Part shown: piece after piece, positions 34,316 through 44,700 of the stretch
Position numbering within the stretch: position 1 is the first letter of the stretch
Layout of the letters: each line of letters starts with the position of its first letter
Source of the DNA: CAZDWZ01 sp964509425
GTDB lineage: Bacteria; Bdellovibrionota_C; UBA2361; SZUA-149; CAZDWZ01
NCBI GenBank assembly: GCA_964509425.1
Contig: CAZDWZ010000004.1
Location: forward strand, 384,859-448,858
DNA length: 64,000 nt
Direction of reading: 5' to 3'
Notes under the pieces: model-generated
What the model saw: the letters and a program-made list of their open reading frames with translations, nothing else
The model's database searches: none
Told to the model about the DNA's origin: nothing
Translations under genes and position numbers: made by a program

Positions 34316-35062
34316 ATGAAACGCCCCGGATGGAACCCGAAGCGCAGAAATCGAAAGATCGGAACACCACAACACGGCAAAGGCCAAGACAACCGAATGG
34401 TTATCCCCGCCCGCGACGTCGCATTTTTTGAGACGCTCAATATCCCTGAGAGCTTTGAGGTGTCGATCCGGCAGCGCACGGTTGCCGTCTTCGTTGAACC
34501 GGTCTCGCCCGACTCCATGTATCCGTGCACCCGAAGCGACATTGCTCACGTCCTCACGCTGATTCCGGCGGAGTTCACCGAGCAACTGGACTTTCTCGTG
34601 TTTCGCCATCCGACCAAAAAGCAAAGGCTCCTCTCGCCAGTCTGGGGGCGATTGGTGTTCTCTGCTGACATCTGTGGCCGTCAAGGAAATGCGATGTTTA
34701 TTGAGTCTCAGCTTATCAAGCTCGCTTCTCGATGGTCTAAAAACTTGGGGCCTCGCGACAAGGAGGAGCTCGAACGTTTACGATCGGAAGGACATAAAAT
34801 CGTCGTTGGTAAGCGCGATTATCAAGTTCTCTCCACACCGGAAGCCATGAGAAACACGGTTCTCTTCCGGACTGTGTTACATGAGATTGGGCATTTGCAT
34901 CATCGAACGACGACACCGCACTACGCCAGTATCACTCGGGACGACCGAGAAGCATTCGCTGAACGATTCGCATCGAAACTCCGCTCCGCACTTGAAACTG
35001 ATAACAAGATCCCGTTTCCGACGATTTCGGATGACGCGAATAACTCGCCCTTCGAAGGCTGA
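34316..35062 (+). CDS. HExxH-containing putative metalloprotease
   Basis: 248 residues from the ATG at 34316; a TTG at 34295 is also in frame, and no good ribosome site is seen. 'FRTVLHEIGHLHHR' carries the zinc-protease motif HEIGH, with 'DDREAFAERFA' about 25 residues on, where a third ligand could lie. The N-terminus is basic (Arg/Lys-rich). No signal peptide. I do not recognise the family. It ends 1 bp before the convergent waaA gene, and its natural upstream region may have been replaced by the GC-rich segment. Confidence 0.65.
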   Translation: MKRPGWNPKRRNRKIGTPQHGKGQDNRMVIPARDVAFFETLNIPESFEVSIRQRTVAVFVEPVSPDSMYPCTRSDIAHVLTLIPAEFTEQLDFLVFRHPTKKQRLLSPVWGRLVFSADICGRQGNAMFIESQLIKLASRWSKNLGPRDKEELERLRSEGHKIVVGKRDYQVLSTPEAMRNTVLFRTVLHEIGHLHHRTTTPHYASITRDDREAFAERFASKLRSALETDNKIPFPTISDDANNSPFEG

Positions 35063-35063
35063 A

Positions 35064-36374
35064 TTATTGACCGTTTCCGACTGCCCGCAAATATTTAGGC
35101 GGAAGGTGCCGGAGGAGTACCGGAAGAACGGTTTCGAGGGCGCGCGAATTTTGTTCCGCGACTCGCTTCGCCGCCTCCCCCTGCTGAAGGAGCGCGGTTT
35201 CGTTATTGAGAAGTTTGAGTGTGGCGGCGGCAAGCTCGTCTTTGTTCCGAACAGTGGAAATTGCTCCGGCTTGACGAAGCTGCGCGACAGCGTCACGCAC
35301 GTTTCGATCAAATGGTCCGAAAAGAATAGGCACCCCGAAGGCAGCCGGTTCGAGCGGATTATGTCCGCCGATGTCGACCATCGAGCCTCCCACAAAGGCA
35401 ATTGTCGCGAGCGAATACAGCTCCTTCAGCTCCCCATGAGAATCGAGAACAAGAATTTCGTCATCGCGCTTCGGCACTCCCGAAGTTCGCCGGCGAAACG
35501 GAAGTCCTCGTTCTTTTAACATAGCGAGCACCGGCTCGACTCGATCGAGATGACGGGGCGCGAAAATGCATTGAAGTCGAGGAAACTCCAGTCTGATTTG
35601 ACGGAGGGCATCAAGCACCGATTCTTCTTCGCCCGGCCGGACACTTCCTGCGACAAAACATGGGAGATCGGATTGAAGATGAAATTTTTCAGCAATTTCC
35701 TTTCTGCCAAGGGGAAGCGCTGGAGAATTCACCGTAGCAGAATATTTTGTAGAGCCGGCAACGATGACATTCTCTCGGGGTGCGCCGAGCGACACGAAAC
35801 GCTCGCCGTCGATATGCGTTTGAACGAGAATCTTCGCATAGGCATTTAGCAACGGGCGAAAGATGTAGCGGAGTCGAGTATAGGCCGGAAAACTGTAATC
35901 CGAGATTCGGCCGTTTATGAGCAGCACCGGAATACGTCGGCGTTTTAGCTCCATGAGAAAATTCGGCCAGAGCTCCGTCTCGGCGATTATGACCAGCCTC
36001 GGTTGGACCTGATCGAGCGTCCGGCGGACGATATTCGGAAAGTCGAGCGGAAACAGAGCATGCGGAACCCCCGGTGCACGTCTTTTTACTTCCTCCTGCC
36101 CGGTCGTAGAAGTCGTGGTGACGAGATACGAGTATTCGCTCCGTTCCCGCTGAAGCGCTTGAAGCACGGGAACGACCCCACCTATTTCTCCAACCGAGGC
36201 ACCGTGGAGCCACACTGTGTTTCCAGGAGTGATCGGCAGAGATTGCCAAGCTCCGCCACCCTTCCGCTCTGGAAGCGAAGCACGAAAGTTTTTGTCGAGA
36301 AATGATTTCCCCACGACGTAGGGCGCGGCGGCGTAAGAAAGATATCCGATGCCTTCTTTCAGAGTTTTCTTCAT
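35064..36374 (-). CDS. waaA: 3-deoxy-D-manno-octulosonic acid transferase
   Basis: 436 residues. WaaA (KdtA) adds Kdo to lipid A precursor at the inner-membrane face. It has an N-terminal membrane anchor region and the family motifs 'VWLHGASVGEIGGVVPVLQA' with the catalytic Glu, 'VIIAETELWPNFLMELKRR', 'VAGSTKYSA' and 'FVGGSMVDIGGHNPLEPAAF'. It follows lpxB on the same strand, so the two are probably co-expressed for LPS assembly. Confidence 0.95.
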   Translation of the reverse strand: MKKTLKEGIGYLSYAAAPYVVGKSFLDKNFRASLPERKGGGAWQSLPITPGNTVWLHGASVGEIGGVVPVLQALQRERSEYSYLVTTTSTTGQEEVKRRAPGVPHALFPLDFPNIVRRTLDQVQPRLVIIAETELWPNFLMELKRRRIPVLLINGRISDYSFPAYTRLRYIFRPLLNAYAKILVQTHIDGERFVSLGAPRENVIVAGSTKYSATVNSPALPLGRKEIAEKFHLQSDLPCFVAGSVRPGEEESVLDALRQIRLEFPRLQCIFAPRHLDRVEPVLAMLKERGLPFRRRTSGVPKRDDEILVLDSHGELKELYSLATIAFVGGSMVDIGGHNPLEPAAFGVPILFGPFDRNVRDAVAQLRQAGAISTVRNKDELAAATLKLLNNETALLQQGEAAKRVAEQNSRALETVLPVLLRHLPPKYLRAVGNGQ

Positions 36375-36432
36375 ACGTTTAATCTTTGATTCTGCCTCCA
36401 GAGAATCCCCGAAGAGCAGCTGTCTTATTTCT

Positions 36433-37656
36433 TCAACGCTTCTGGTTTCGTCTGTCCGCTAGCTCCAACACGACATCAGCAGCCCGTTCAACAGCCTTTT
36501 GGTTTGGATCAAGTCCCATCTGAAAGCGCGCTCGAACTGCTCGAAGCGCGTCTTTCATCTGCCTGCGCTTTTTTGGATCGCCGAGAACGCGTTCCACTTC
36601 GACGGCTATGTTTTCGCCGGTGACTTGCTCCTGCAGGAGCTCCGGAACGATCGTCTTCCCGGCGACGAGGTTTGCCATCGCAAAATGTTGCACGCCCCGA
36701 ACGAGCAATCTCGCTATTCGATAAGTAAGCGGAGAGAATTTATAGACGACAACACAGGGCGCCTCAGCGAGCGCGGCTTCGACGGTGACGGTGCCCGAAG
36801 CCACCACGGCGACATCACAAAAAGTGAGGATTTCTCTCGCCTGACCATGTAATACGATCACGTGATCGGCCTCTCTGAGGTGGCTCTTTATCTCATCGAC
36901 CGAAAAGGTCGGCGCGACGGGAATCACGGCTTGCAGACCGGGCCGGATAACCCTCAATCGCCGATAGGCATCGAGGAGTGGCTCTAACAGCAACTTCACC
37001 TCTGCATGACGGCTTCCCGGGAGCAACGCCAACACCTGTCGGTCCGGGTCGAGCCCGTTCGCCGAAAGAAACTCGTTTCGGGATACGGAAAGCGCCGGTC
37101 GATCGAGGAACGGGTGCCCGACATAGTGAGCTTCGACACCATGCTCTCGGAAGAAAGCCTCCTCAAAGGGAAAGATGGGGAGCACCGCCGCAACGTTTTT
37201 GCGAATCGCATGAACCCGCCCCGTCCGCCAAGCCCAAATCTGAGGCGTCACAAAATATAAGACGCAGAAGCCTTTCTTCTTTAACGCCTTCGCGAGACGC
37301 AAATTAAAATCAGGAAAATCGATCAAGACCACGACTTCGGGACGTCGTTTTTCGGCCTCGGACACGAGGCTCTTTGCGGCGGCGATCAACTGCCGGATGC
37401 TTCCCAAGACTTCGGTCAGACCCATAACCGAAGCCGACTTTTCCGAATCAATCACCGTCTCGGCGCCCTCGGCTCTCAGCGCAGAGCCACCCATCCCGAA
37501 TACTTCCAACGCCGGCAATTTTTGCTTGAGGCTTCGTACCAGAGCGGCGGCGTGCAGATCTCCTGACGCTTCCCCCGCGACGATCATCACTCGAGTAAGT
37601 GGGTTCGGATTTGGACTCGAATCCATGCGAGGCTTCGGGAGAACTTGATGACTCAT
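36433..37656 (-). CDS. lpxB: Lipid-A-disaccharide synthase
   Basis: About 407 residues from the ATG at 37656 (a TTG lies just before it; an ATG at 37626 is also possible). LpxB joins UDP-diacylglucosamine and lipid X. Seen are 'VMIVAGEASGDLHAAALVRS', 'VEVFGMGGSALRAEG'-type N-domain sequence, 'VVLIDFPDFNLRLAKALKKK' and 'LLPGSRHAEVKLLLEP'. The order oxidoreductase - lpxB - waaA on one strand is a lipid A/LPS cluster. Confidence 0.95.
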   Translation of the reverse strand: MSHQVLPKPRMDSSPNPNPLTRVMIVAGEASGDLHAAALVRSLKQKLPALEVFGMGGSALRAEGAETVIDSEKSASVMGLTEVLGSIRQLIAAAKSLVSEAEKRRPEVVVLIDFPDFNLRLAKALKKKGFCVLYFVTPQIWAWRTGRVHAIRKNVAAVLPIFPFEEAFFREHGVEAHYVGHPFLDRPALSVSRNEFLSANGLDPDRQVLALLPGSRHAEVKLLLEPLLDAYRRLRVIRPGLQAVIPVAPTFSVDEIKSHLREADHVIVLHGQAREILTFCDVAVVASGTVTVEAALAEAPCVVVYKFSPLTYRIARLLVRGVQHFAMANLVAGKTIVPELLQEQVTGENIAVEVERVLGDPKKRRQMKDALRAVRARFQMGLDPNQKAVERAADVVLELADRRNQKR

Positions 37657-37672
37657 CAATAACTCGTGGTTC

Positions 37673-37822
37673 TAGTGCTCTGTTCCGCAAATAAACTATC
37701 AAAATTGAATTTCATACAGTATCTACTGGTGAACAGAGCACTAGGAATAACTGGCTCGGCTCCGCCTCGCGTGCCGCCCTAAATAAACTGCTTTGGCAGT
37801 TCATTTAGGGAACACGGCACTA
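37673..37822. repeat. 150-bp TAGTGC repeat, copy B
   Basis: Exactly 150 bp from TAGTGC (37673) to GCACTA (ending 37822). It has two hairpins: AGTGCTCTGTTC with GAACAGAGCACT (12 bp, perfect), and CCCTAAAT-AAACTGC with GCAGTT-ATTTAGGG. It lies between the oxidoreductase gene and lpxB, and its GCACTA end supplies the TAG stop of the oxidoreductase on the minus strand. Confidence 0.8.
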
Positions 37823-38857
37823 GGTCGTTTTCCCCGCCGCGGTCTCTGCCTGAAGCAGAGAGATCACCTCTTCCGGAAACATTTCCGAGAGGTTCTCCAT
37901 CGGCTCGCCTTCGGTGAACATCTGCAATTGCCGCCGAAGCGCCGCTTTGATTTCCTCTGCGAGCTCAAGCGCAAGAAGTCCGTCTTCTCCTGGAACAATG
38001 GGCGCCGTCCGGTCACGCACGGAAATCAAAAACGCTTCGATCTGATCGAAAAGCGCGTCCCGCTCCTCGACCGTTTCTTCGACGGTTGAAATCTTCGGGA
38101 GGCCTAGCAGGTTTGTTCCGGGCTCCTTTGTGTAGATCTTCAGTTTCTTATTGCCGAAATCGAGCGAGAGATAAACGTTCGGTTGGAACACTCTCATCGT
38201 TCGCTCAGATTTGAATGCCGCCCGGCTCGCCGTAACATTTGCAACAGCTCCGCCTTCAAACGTCAGTCTGGCATTCGCAATGTCAAAGCTCTTCGTGAGA
38301 ATCGACACGCCTATGGCTTCCACTGATTTTACGGGCCGGCCGACTAGGTGGGCAATGATGTCGATGTCGTGGATCATGAGATCGAGGACCACGTCGACAT
38401 CGTGTCCCCGTCCGGCAAACTGCGCGATTCTTCTCGCTTCAAAAAAGACCGGTCGAGTGAGATGCCGTTCCATCGTGCGAAACGCGGGATTGAATCGCTC
38501 CAAGTGACCCACCTGAAGAATCCGGCCTTCTCGCTTCGCAATCTCAATGAGTTCCTTCGCTTCTGCGGTTGAGGTTGCGATAGGCTTCTCGACAAGCACA
38601 TCAATGCCGTTTTGCATCAACCAGCTCGCAATCTCGAAATGGCGCCCGGTATCCGCCGCCACGCTGGCGCATTGGACTCCCATGCCCGGAAGCGCCTTAT
38701 AGTCGGTAAGCCCCTGAGCCTTCCACTTTTTGCCGATTTCCTTCGCCCGCTCGCTGCGCACGTCAACCACGGCAACCAGCTCAACTCCCTTAGATTTCGC
38801 GTATTTTTCAGCGTGAAATGCACCTAGGTATCCTACGCCGACAACAGCAGCCTTCAT
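37820..38857 (-). CDS. Gfo/Idh/MocA-family oxidoreductase
   Basis: 345 residues. N-terminal Rossmann fold 'AAVVGVGYLGAFHAEKYA', the family's catalytic EKP in 'IDVLVEKPIATS', and 'RPVFFEARRIAQFAGRGHDV' in the C-terminal domain. Next to lpxB, a member of this family may be GnnA-like (UDP-GlcNAc 3-oxidation for amide-linked lipid A) but the aminotransferase GnnB is not seen, so this is only a suggestion. Its stop codon is provided by repeat copy B. Confidence 0.85.
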   Translation of the reverse strand: MKAAVVGVGYLGAFHAEKYAKSKGVELVAVVDVRSERAKEIGKKWKAQGLTDYKALPGMGVQCASVAADTGRHFEIASWLMQNGIDVLVEKPIATSTAEAKELIEIAKREGRILQVGHLERFNPAFRTMERHLTRPVFFEARRIAQFAGRGHDVDVVLDLMIHDIDIIAHLVGRPVKSVEAIGVSILTKSFDIANARLTFEGGAVANVTASRAAFKSERTMRVFQPNVYLSLDFGNKKLKIYTKEPGTNLLGLPKISTVEETVEERDALFDQIEAFLISVRDRTAPIVPGEDGLLALELAEEIKAALRRQLQMFTEGEPMENLSEMFPEEVISLLQAETAAGKTT

Positions 38858-39271
38858 TGTGCTCTCCTCAAATCCCTACGGACGCCCGAGCGCCCAGAAC
38901 AAAACTCCTCATACTCCATCATCGATAGAGCCGGACAATATGAAATAGAGAAGACGAAGACGATACTTGTCCGGAGCCATGGGACGGTTTAACTTCGGAC
39001 GACTCAAGGGATTTTATCTAATAAATCACTGAGAAATTCAAGGTTGGTGGAAGAAAACGGATTCGAATGAGGTGCGGTATACCCGCAACGCAGGACTGGT
39101 CCCGAGTCTTCTGATGGGACCGAAAAGTTAAGTTTTCAAAGCAGTTAAAGAGAGATTCGGGAACGGTTCCCGTCCGCAGCCCGAGGAGGGGCCTCTCGGT
39201 GCGGAACATGATAAAACGCGGAGCGACCGGACCGTCCATTCGATGGTCGGCCTTTCCAGAAGGGACTTGGC
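38858..39271. other. 414-bp intergenic region with hairpin-rich leader
   Basis: Between the divergent oxidoreductase and asmA-like genes. The half nearest asmA holds a chain of hairpins, described as a separate entry. The other half shows no gene; promoters for both sides should lie here, but no clear pair of boxes was found. Confidence 0.5.
39074..39199 (+). ncRNA. Candidate structured leader upstream of the AsmA-like gene
   Basis: Four stems follow one another: GCGG/CCGC (39074-39086), GGTCCC/GGGACC (39098-39121, 12-base loop), CGGGAAC/GTTCCCG (39158-39172) and CCGAGGAGG/CCTCTCGG with one bulged G (39181-39199). A weaker GACC/GGTC stem lies after them. I know of no riboswitch class that this order fits, and 70 bp separates it from the AsmA start. 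Confidence 0.3.
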
Positions 39272-41701
39272 ATGTTGAAAAAGCTGATAAAATTTTTGGT
39301 AATCCTTTCGATCCTGGGAGTCGTGATCGTCGGGATCCTGCTTTGGAACATCAACCCGATCGTCGAGAGCTTTCGCCCCAAACTCGCGAAGCTCATCTCC
39401 GACACAATCAATCAGCCTACCGACATCGGGGGGATCAGCCTGAAGCTGTTTCCGACGCAGTCCGTTGAACTCAAGAACATAACGCTGGCAGGTGGGACCC
39501 CCGGCGCGACTTCAATCGCCAGGGCCATGCTCGACGTCAATCTCGCCGCGCTGATCAAGAAACGCCTGGAAGTCACGGAAGTGGCTGTCGATGGGCTGAA
39601 TGTGACCGTTACGAAAGAAGCGGACGGCGCCATGAAGGTCGGCGGACTGCCAATTGGAAAGGGAAAGAACGATCCGACTCAACCCCCACCGAAGGACGAA
39701 AAAAACGATCCTTCCGCGATTTCCTTTCAGACGAAAACTTTCACTCTCAAGAGCGGAAAGATCGCCTTTGAAGACAAGTCGGTCGCTCCGCCACAGACAA
39801 TTGCCATCTCGGATCTCGAGGTCGACGTCAGAAACATCACGCAATCAAGCATTGAGAAATTCTCCGTCGGGGCCTCTCTTCTCGGCGCAAAACCGAAAAA
39901 TCTCTCCATCACCGGTTCCGTAAAGGGTCTGGGTGGAGTGCCTACGGCGATCGAACCCGACGTCACATTGAACTTCAAAAGCATCGATCTCTCGAGAATC
40001 CAGAATCTCATGGAGGTCTACGGGAAAACCAAAATCGATAAGCTCTCCCTCAAAGACACGTTGGATTTTGAATTAACGGCAAAAGGCGGAATGGCAAACC
40101 CGCTCATCGATATCAAGATCGATGGCAAGCCGGCAGACCTGCAGTTTGGGGAATTGTTCGCAAAAGCAGCTGGATCCGCCTTCGGGATCTCCACATCCAT
40201 CAAGCCGATCCTCCCGGCGCAGATTGAAATCCCCAAGCTCGAGTTCACGCTCGGGAGCTCAGTGATCAAACTCCCGCTTTCGTTGAATCCACTGACCAAA
40301 GCCGTAAAAGTGGCTATCGCCTCGGATGGAATCGGCTTGTCGGATCTGCAGAAATTTCTTCCGATGCTGAAAACATACACTTTGGGCGGCTCAGTCGCGA
40401 TAAATCTGAACGTAGACGTTCCCGGCGCGGCTCCCGGTCAGATGCCCAAGCCGAATATGAACGGAGCCGTCGAGTTGAAGGACATCGAAGCGGCGCTGAC
40501 CCTTCCGCCGACCGAAGGGAAATCTCCGGATCCTTTGCAGGTCAAGGGATTGAACGGAAAGATTGAGCTCCAAGGAGACGACGTAAACATCAAGGGCCTC
40601 AAGTTCAGCCTCGCCGGGCAACCCCTCGAAATCGGCACGAAGGTCGCAGGTATTCCTGAACCCTCCATCCAGTACGCCCTCCGCTCGACCCAGTTCAATT
40701 TTGGACCGGTCCTGAAGTCCGTTAAACCTGGTGGAATCGAGGCGCTAAACGGGAGCAGCGTCGATGGGCTTCAGGTCACGGGCGCATTCGATAAGAAAAG
40801 CCGTGCAGGAAACGTGGCGCTTAATGTCGACAAGGGAACTTTCGCGAGCTTCCCTCTTGCGGCAATCAAGATTGTGGCCGATTTCGCGCTCGATGAAGCA
40901 AACAAGCCACTTCGTGCGACCCTGCAGCCGAGTAGCCTCGGCATTTTCGGCGGAAATGCGTCATTCCAAGGTGGGCTCGCTCCGACAAAGGACATCAATT
41001 TTCAGCTGAAGGCGGGTGGCATCGACATTCGGAAGGCGCTTGATGTCGTCATGCCAAACTCGAAGATCTCGATGAGTGGAACTGTCGAGTCATTCGCCCT
41101 GCAAATCACGGCAAACCAGGCGAACGTCCCGGGCACTCTCGCCGGTCCGTTGAACATGGTAGCGAAAGAGGGAGTGATCGACGGAGTAAATATCGTCGGA
41201 CAGGCCCTCGGGAAGATAAATACGATACCGGGTGTCGAGGCGGCGCTTCTCAGTTTCATCCCGCCCAAATATGCGGTGTTGTTTCAGGGAGATAAAACGT
41301 CTTTCGATCAGGTCACGCTGGACGCCCGCCTAAACGGGCCCACAACCACCATCAACTCGTTTCGATTGATGCACTCGGCCTATCAGATCAACGGTCAAGG
41401 AACTGTAGAGAAATCAGGCAACGTGGATATGAAATGCCAACTTACTCTGAACCCTATCCTCGCAAACGGGATGGTTGAACGGCAGCCGAAGCTCAAACTT
41501 CTCCAAGACGATAATGGAGGAATCGAGTTTCCCATCACGATCACCAAGCGAGACGGCATTCCAATCGTGATTCCGGATATTTCGAGGCTGGCAAAGAACG
41601 CCCTCAAAAACACCGCGAAGGAAGCCGCGAAAGGGGCAATCAATAAAGGTCTTGAAAAGGTCGCCCCCGGACTCGGCGGGGCTCTAGATTCGCTATTTTA
41701 G
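39272..41701 (+). CDS. AsmA-family protein
   Basis: 809 residues. N-terminal signal anchor at about 6-26 ('FLVILSILGVVIVGILLW'), then the AsmA start 'NPIVESFRPKLAKLISDTIN' and a long beta-rich chain of DUF748/AsmA-like repeats. AsmA proteins are thought to bridge lipids or assist outer-membrane assembly; this is family knowledge. It precedes the NAD-glutamate dehydrogenase gene by 25 bp, though their functions appear unrelated. Confidence 0.88.
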   Translation: MLKKLIKFLVILSILGVVIVGILLWNINPIVESFRPKLAKLISDTINQPTDIGGISLKLFPTQSVELKNITLAGGTPGATSIARAMLDVNLAALIKKRLEVTEVAVDGLNVTVTKEADGAMKVGGLPIGKGKNDPTQPPPKDEKNDPSAISFQTKTFTLKSGKIAFEDKSVAPPQTIAISDLEVDVRNITQSSIEKFSVGASLLGAKPKNLSITGSVKGLGGVPTAIEPDVTLNFKSIDLSRIQNLMEVYGKTKIDKLSLKDTLDFELTAKGGMANPLIDIKIDGKPADLQFGELFAKAAGSAFGISTSIKPILPAQIEIPKLEFTLGSSVIKLPLSLNPLTKAVKVAIASDGIGLSDLQKFLPMLKTYTLGGSVAINLNVDVPGAAPGQMPKPNMNGAVELKDIEAALTLPPTEGKSPDPLQVKGLNGKIELQGDDVNIKGLKFSLAGQPLEIGTKVAGIPEPSIQYALRSTQFNFGPVLKSVKPGGIEALNGSSVDGLQVTGAFDKKSRAGNVALNVDKGTFASFPLAAIKIVADFALDEANKPLRATLQPSSLGIFGGNASFQGGLAPTKDINFQLKAGGIDIRKALDVVMPNSKISMSGTVESFALQITANQANVPGTLAGPLNMVAKEGVIDGVNIVGQALGKINTIPGVEAALLSFIPPKYAVLFQGDKTSFDQVTLDARLNGPTTTINSFRLMHSAYQINGQGTVEKSGNVDMKCQLTLNPILANGMVERQPKLKLLQDDNGGIEFPITITKRDGIPIVIPDISRLAKNALKNTAKEAAKGAINKGLEKVAPGLGGALDSLF

Positions 41702-41726
41702 GTAAATCATTTACTCAGAGAGAAGT

Positions 41727-44700
41727 ATGTCCGACACGACTGCCGGAAGAAATCCCCAGGAGACATCACAGCCAAAGCTCCATGAGGTGCTCCGGCAGTT
41801 ATCAACCGAGGCAGCGGGACGAACGCCATTATCGCTGCAAGATATCGGCGCCGCCCTTTACGCGCGCGCCCCTCGTGATTTCATAACTCAAAGTGAAATC
41901 AGCCGACTTACGAAGATTGCAGAACAAGCGCATCGCTTCCTGGGCGACTTCTTGGCTTCCGGGAAGGAATTCAGCATCGAAGTCATTCCACTCGTCGATC
42001 GCGGAGCTGGGCGAAATCGTGCAACCGGTATTCTCTCGGCGTTCACCGATCGCTCGTTCATCGTTGATACCGTCGGCTGCTGCTTGGACGCATTGGGAAT
42101 TCGGAAACACCTCTTCCTCCACCCAATTCTCCGCATCCCAGGCAGGCAACCCATTTCGCTCGCATATATAGAGACGGACCATGTTTCGCCCGCGGTTGTC
42201 TCGGAACTCTCGATCCTCTTAGAGAAAGCGTACAACGACCTTTTCCTCGCGACGAGCGACTACTCCAAGATGCTCGATGAGCTCGCAAAGCTCACACAGA
42301 GTTTTCGATCGAACGGTGTGAAGAAAAACGGTGAAGCCTCGAAGCCGGAAGAAGCTCCGGAGTTTCTCTCCTGGCTTTCGGAAGGTTCCTTCATCTTTCT
42401 CGGACTTGAGCGCGCTGAGATCGGGAAATCAAACGGTCCGCTCGTCCCAGACCGACTGTCCCAGTTCGGCGTCCTTTCTCCGAATGCAAAATCAGACGAG
42501 TTCCGCTCGCTCGGAGCGATGCTGGAGGAAGATGTAACGGCCATGCTTACGCGCGGCGAAACTTTTTCCGCGTATAAACTCCCGGCGAAGAGTCTCATTC
42601 ATCGTCGAGTCTTCCTTGATGCAATTTCCGTTCGCGTGCCGGGCACGCAGCAGGTCATCTCCGTTGTCGGGATGTTTAGCTCTCGCGCGAACAAACAGGA
42701 AACCGCATCGGTACCCCTCCTTCGGCAAATTCTTCACGATATTCTCTCAGCGGAGAATCTCATTCCAGATTCCCATGCCTATAAAGAGCTCGTCTCCGTG
42801 GTCGATAACATTCCGCGACTGGAGCTTCTTTCGGCTCCGCGTGATCTGCTTCGGTCCGACATCAGCATGATTACAGAGGTTTCCGGCAGGCCGGACGTGC
42901 GGATGCGTGTTTCTGAGGATCAGCGAAAACGCTTCGCATCCGTACTCGTGATCCTTCCGAAACAACGAATGAATGCCACAGCACAGGAAATGATCGTTTC
43001 TGAACTCGAAACAGCCGCCGGTTGCGTTCCCGGCGCATCCGAGACTTCGCTGGGAAGCTCCGATCTTCCGCTGACGCTTCTTCACGTGCTCCTGCCGAAT
43101 CCTTCTAAGTCGATTGGCGACGTCGCTTCGCTCGAGGCGAAGATTTCCTCCGAGACCATCACGTGGGAAGAAAATTTCCGCGGGCGAATTATCGAAGGAA
43201 ATGACCTCACACAGCTTCCGGAACGTGCCCGAGTCGCGGCCTTCTATAACAAAGCGTTTCCTGAGGACTACAAAGCCGTGGTGACGCCGGAAGAAGCGGC
43301 AAAAGACATCCAATTTATCGAACGACTTTCTGAGGAAAATTTCCTCGAAGTCGACATTCGGCTCGAAGCTGCCGCTCAACCACTGCTGAAGATCTTCCGC
43401 GTCGGAGAAAACCCGACAATGAGCGCAGTCTTTCCGTTTTTAGAAAATTCCGGACTCAAAGTTCAACGCGAGCACGTTACTCAACTTCAGGGCCGAAATG
43501 GACTCGCCGTGGGAGTGTACCGTTTGCAGCTCTCACCCCTGGGAAGCGCCGGAGAAGCCCTGCTTTCGAAGGGTTTCCGGGCGGGTTTCGCAGCGATCCT
43601 GCGAGGCACGGCGGAGAATGACAGTCTCAATAAACTCTTGATTAATCCCGGGCTCGACACCGAGCAGATTGCGGTCTTCCGCCTCGTCGTTCGCTACATG
43701 CATCAAATAGGCGCCGCCACGGCGTCTGACGTCATGCCACCGGCGTTGATCGAGTATTCGTCGCTCGCAACCATCCTCGCCGAGAGCTTCGCAATCAAAT
43801 TTGATCCGGACAGGTTCCCAGAGGGAATCGACGCACGAAACCTCGCCCTTGAAGGCCAGAAGACGAGGTTTTATCAGGCGCTCCGGTCGGTGCGTCAGCT
43901 CACCTATGATAAGGCATTCCGGCTTTATTGGTTTATTTTTGAGGCGACGGTCCGTACGAATTTCTATTCCACGCAGGATCGGTCGCGGCTGGCAATCAAG
44001 CTGAAGCCCGATACGATCCCCGGCCTTCCCCTGCCCCGACCCTTCGCCGAAATCTTCGTAAACGCCCCAGATTTCGAAGGAGTTCATCTCCGCGGCGGTC
44101 CGGTAGCGAGAGGCGGAATTCGTTGGAGCGAACGTCACGAGGATTATCGTACTGAAGTTCTTGGACTGATGAAGACACAGATTCTAAAGAACTCGATTAT
44201 CATCCCGACGGGCGCAAAGGGCGGTTTCCTTTTGCGGAATAAGCCTCAAGACCCGCAGGAGCTTAACAAAGCAGTAAAGCACTGCTACGGCCGATACATT
44301 CGCTCGTTGCTCGAAATCACGGATAACCGAAAAGACGGCAAGCTCATTCATCCTCCGAAGTGCGTGGTCTATGACGGGGAAGACCCGTATTTCGTCGTGG
44401 CCGCCGATCGAGGAACTGCGTTGCTCAGCGATACGGCAAATGCGATTGCGACAAAAGACTTTAATCTCTGGATCGGCGACGCCTTCGCCTCCGGGGGAAG
44501 TAACGGTTACGATCATAAAAAGCTGGCGATTACGTCCCGGGGCACCTGGGAAACCACATGCCGGCACTTCCGAGAAATGGGACTAGACTCCGAAAATACG
44601 GACTTTACGGTCACCGGTATCGGCGACATGTCGGGCGACGTTTTCGGGAACGGACTTCTGCGGAGCCGGCACGCAAAGCTCCTTGCGGCCTTCAACCACA

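Noticed and set aside
39061..39121. A possible cobalamin-type riboswitch ahead of the AsmA-like gene
   Set aside because: GGTGCGG and CCCGC look reminiscent, but the B12 box and conserved core order are missing.
42747..44138. Two minus-strand frames of about 200 codons inside the NAD-glutamate dehydrogenase gene
   Set aside because: They are antisense to a strongly conserved enzyme and show no family features.
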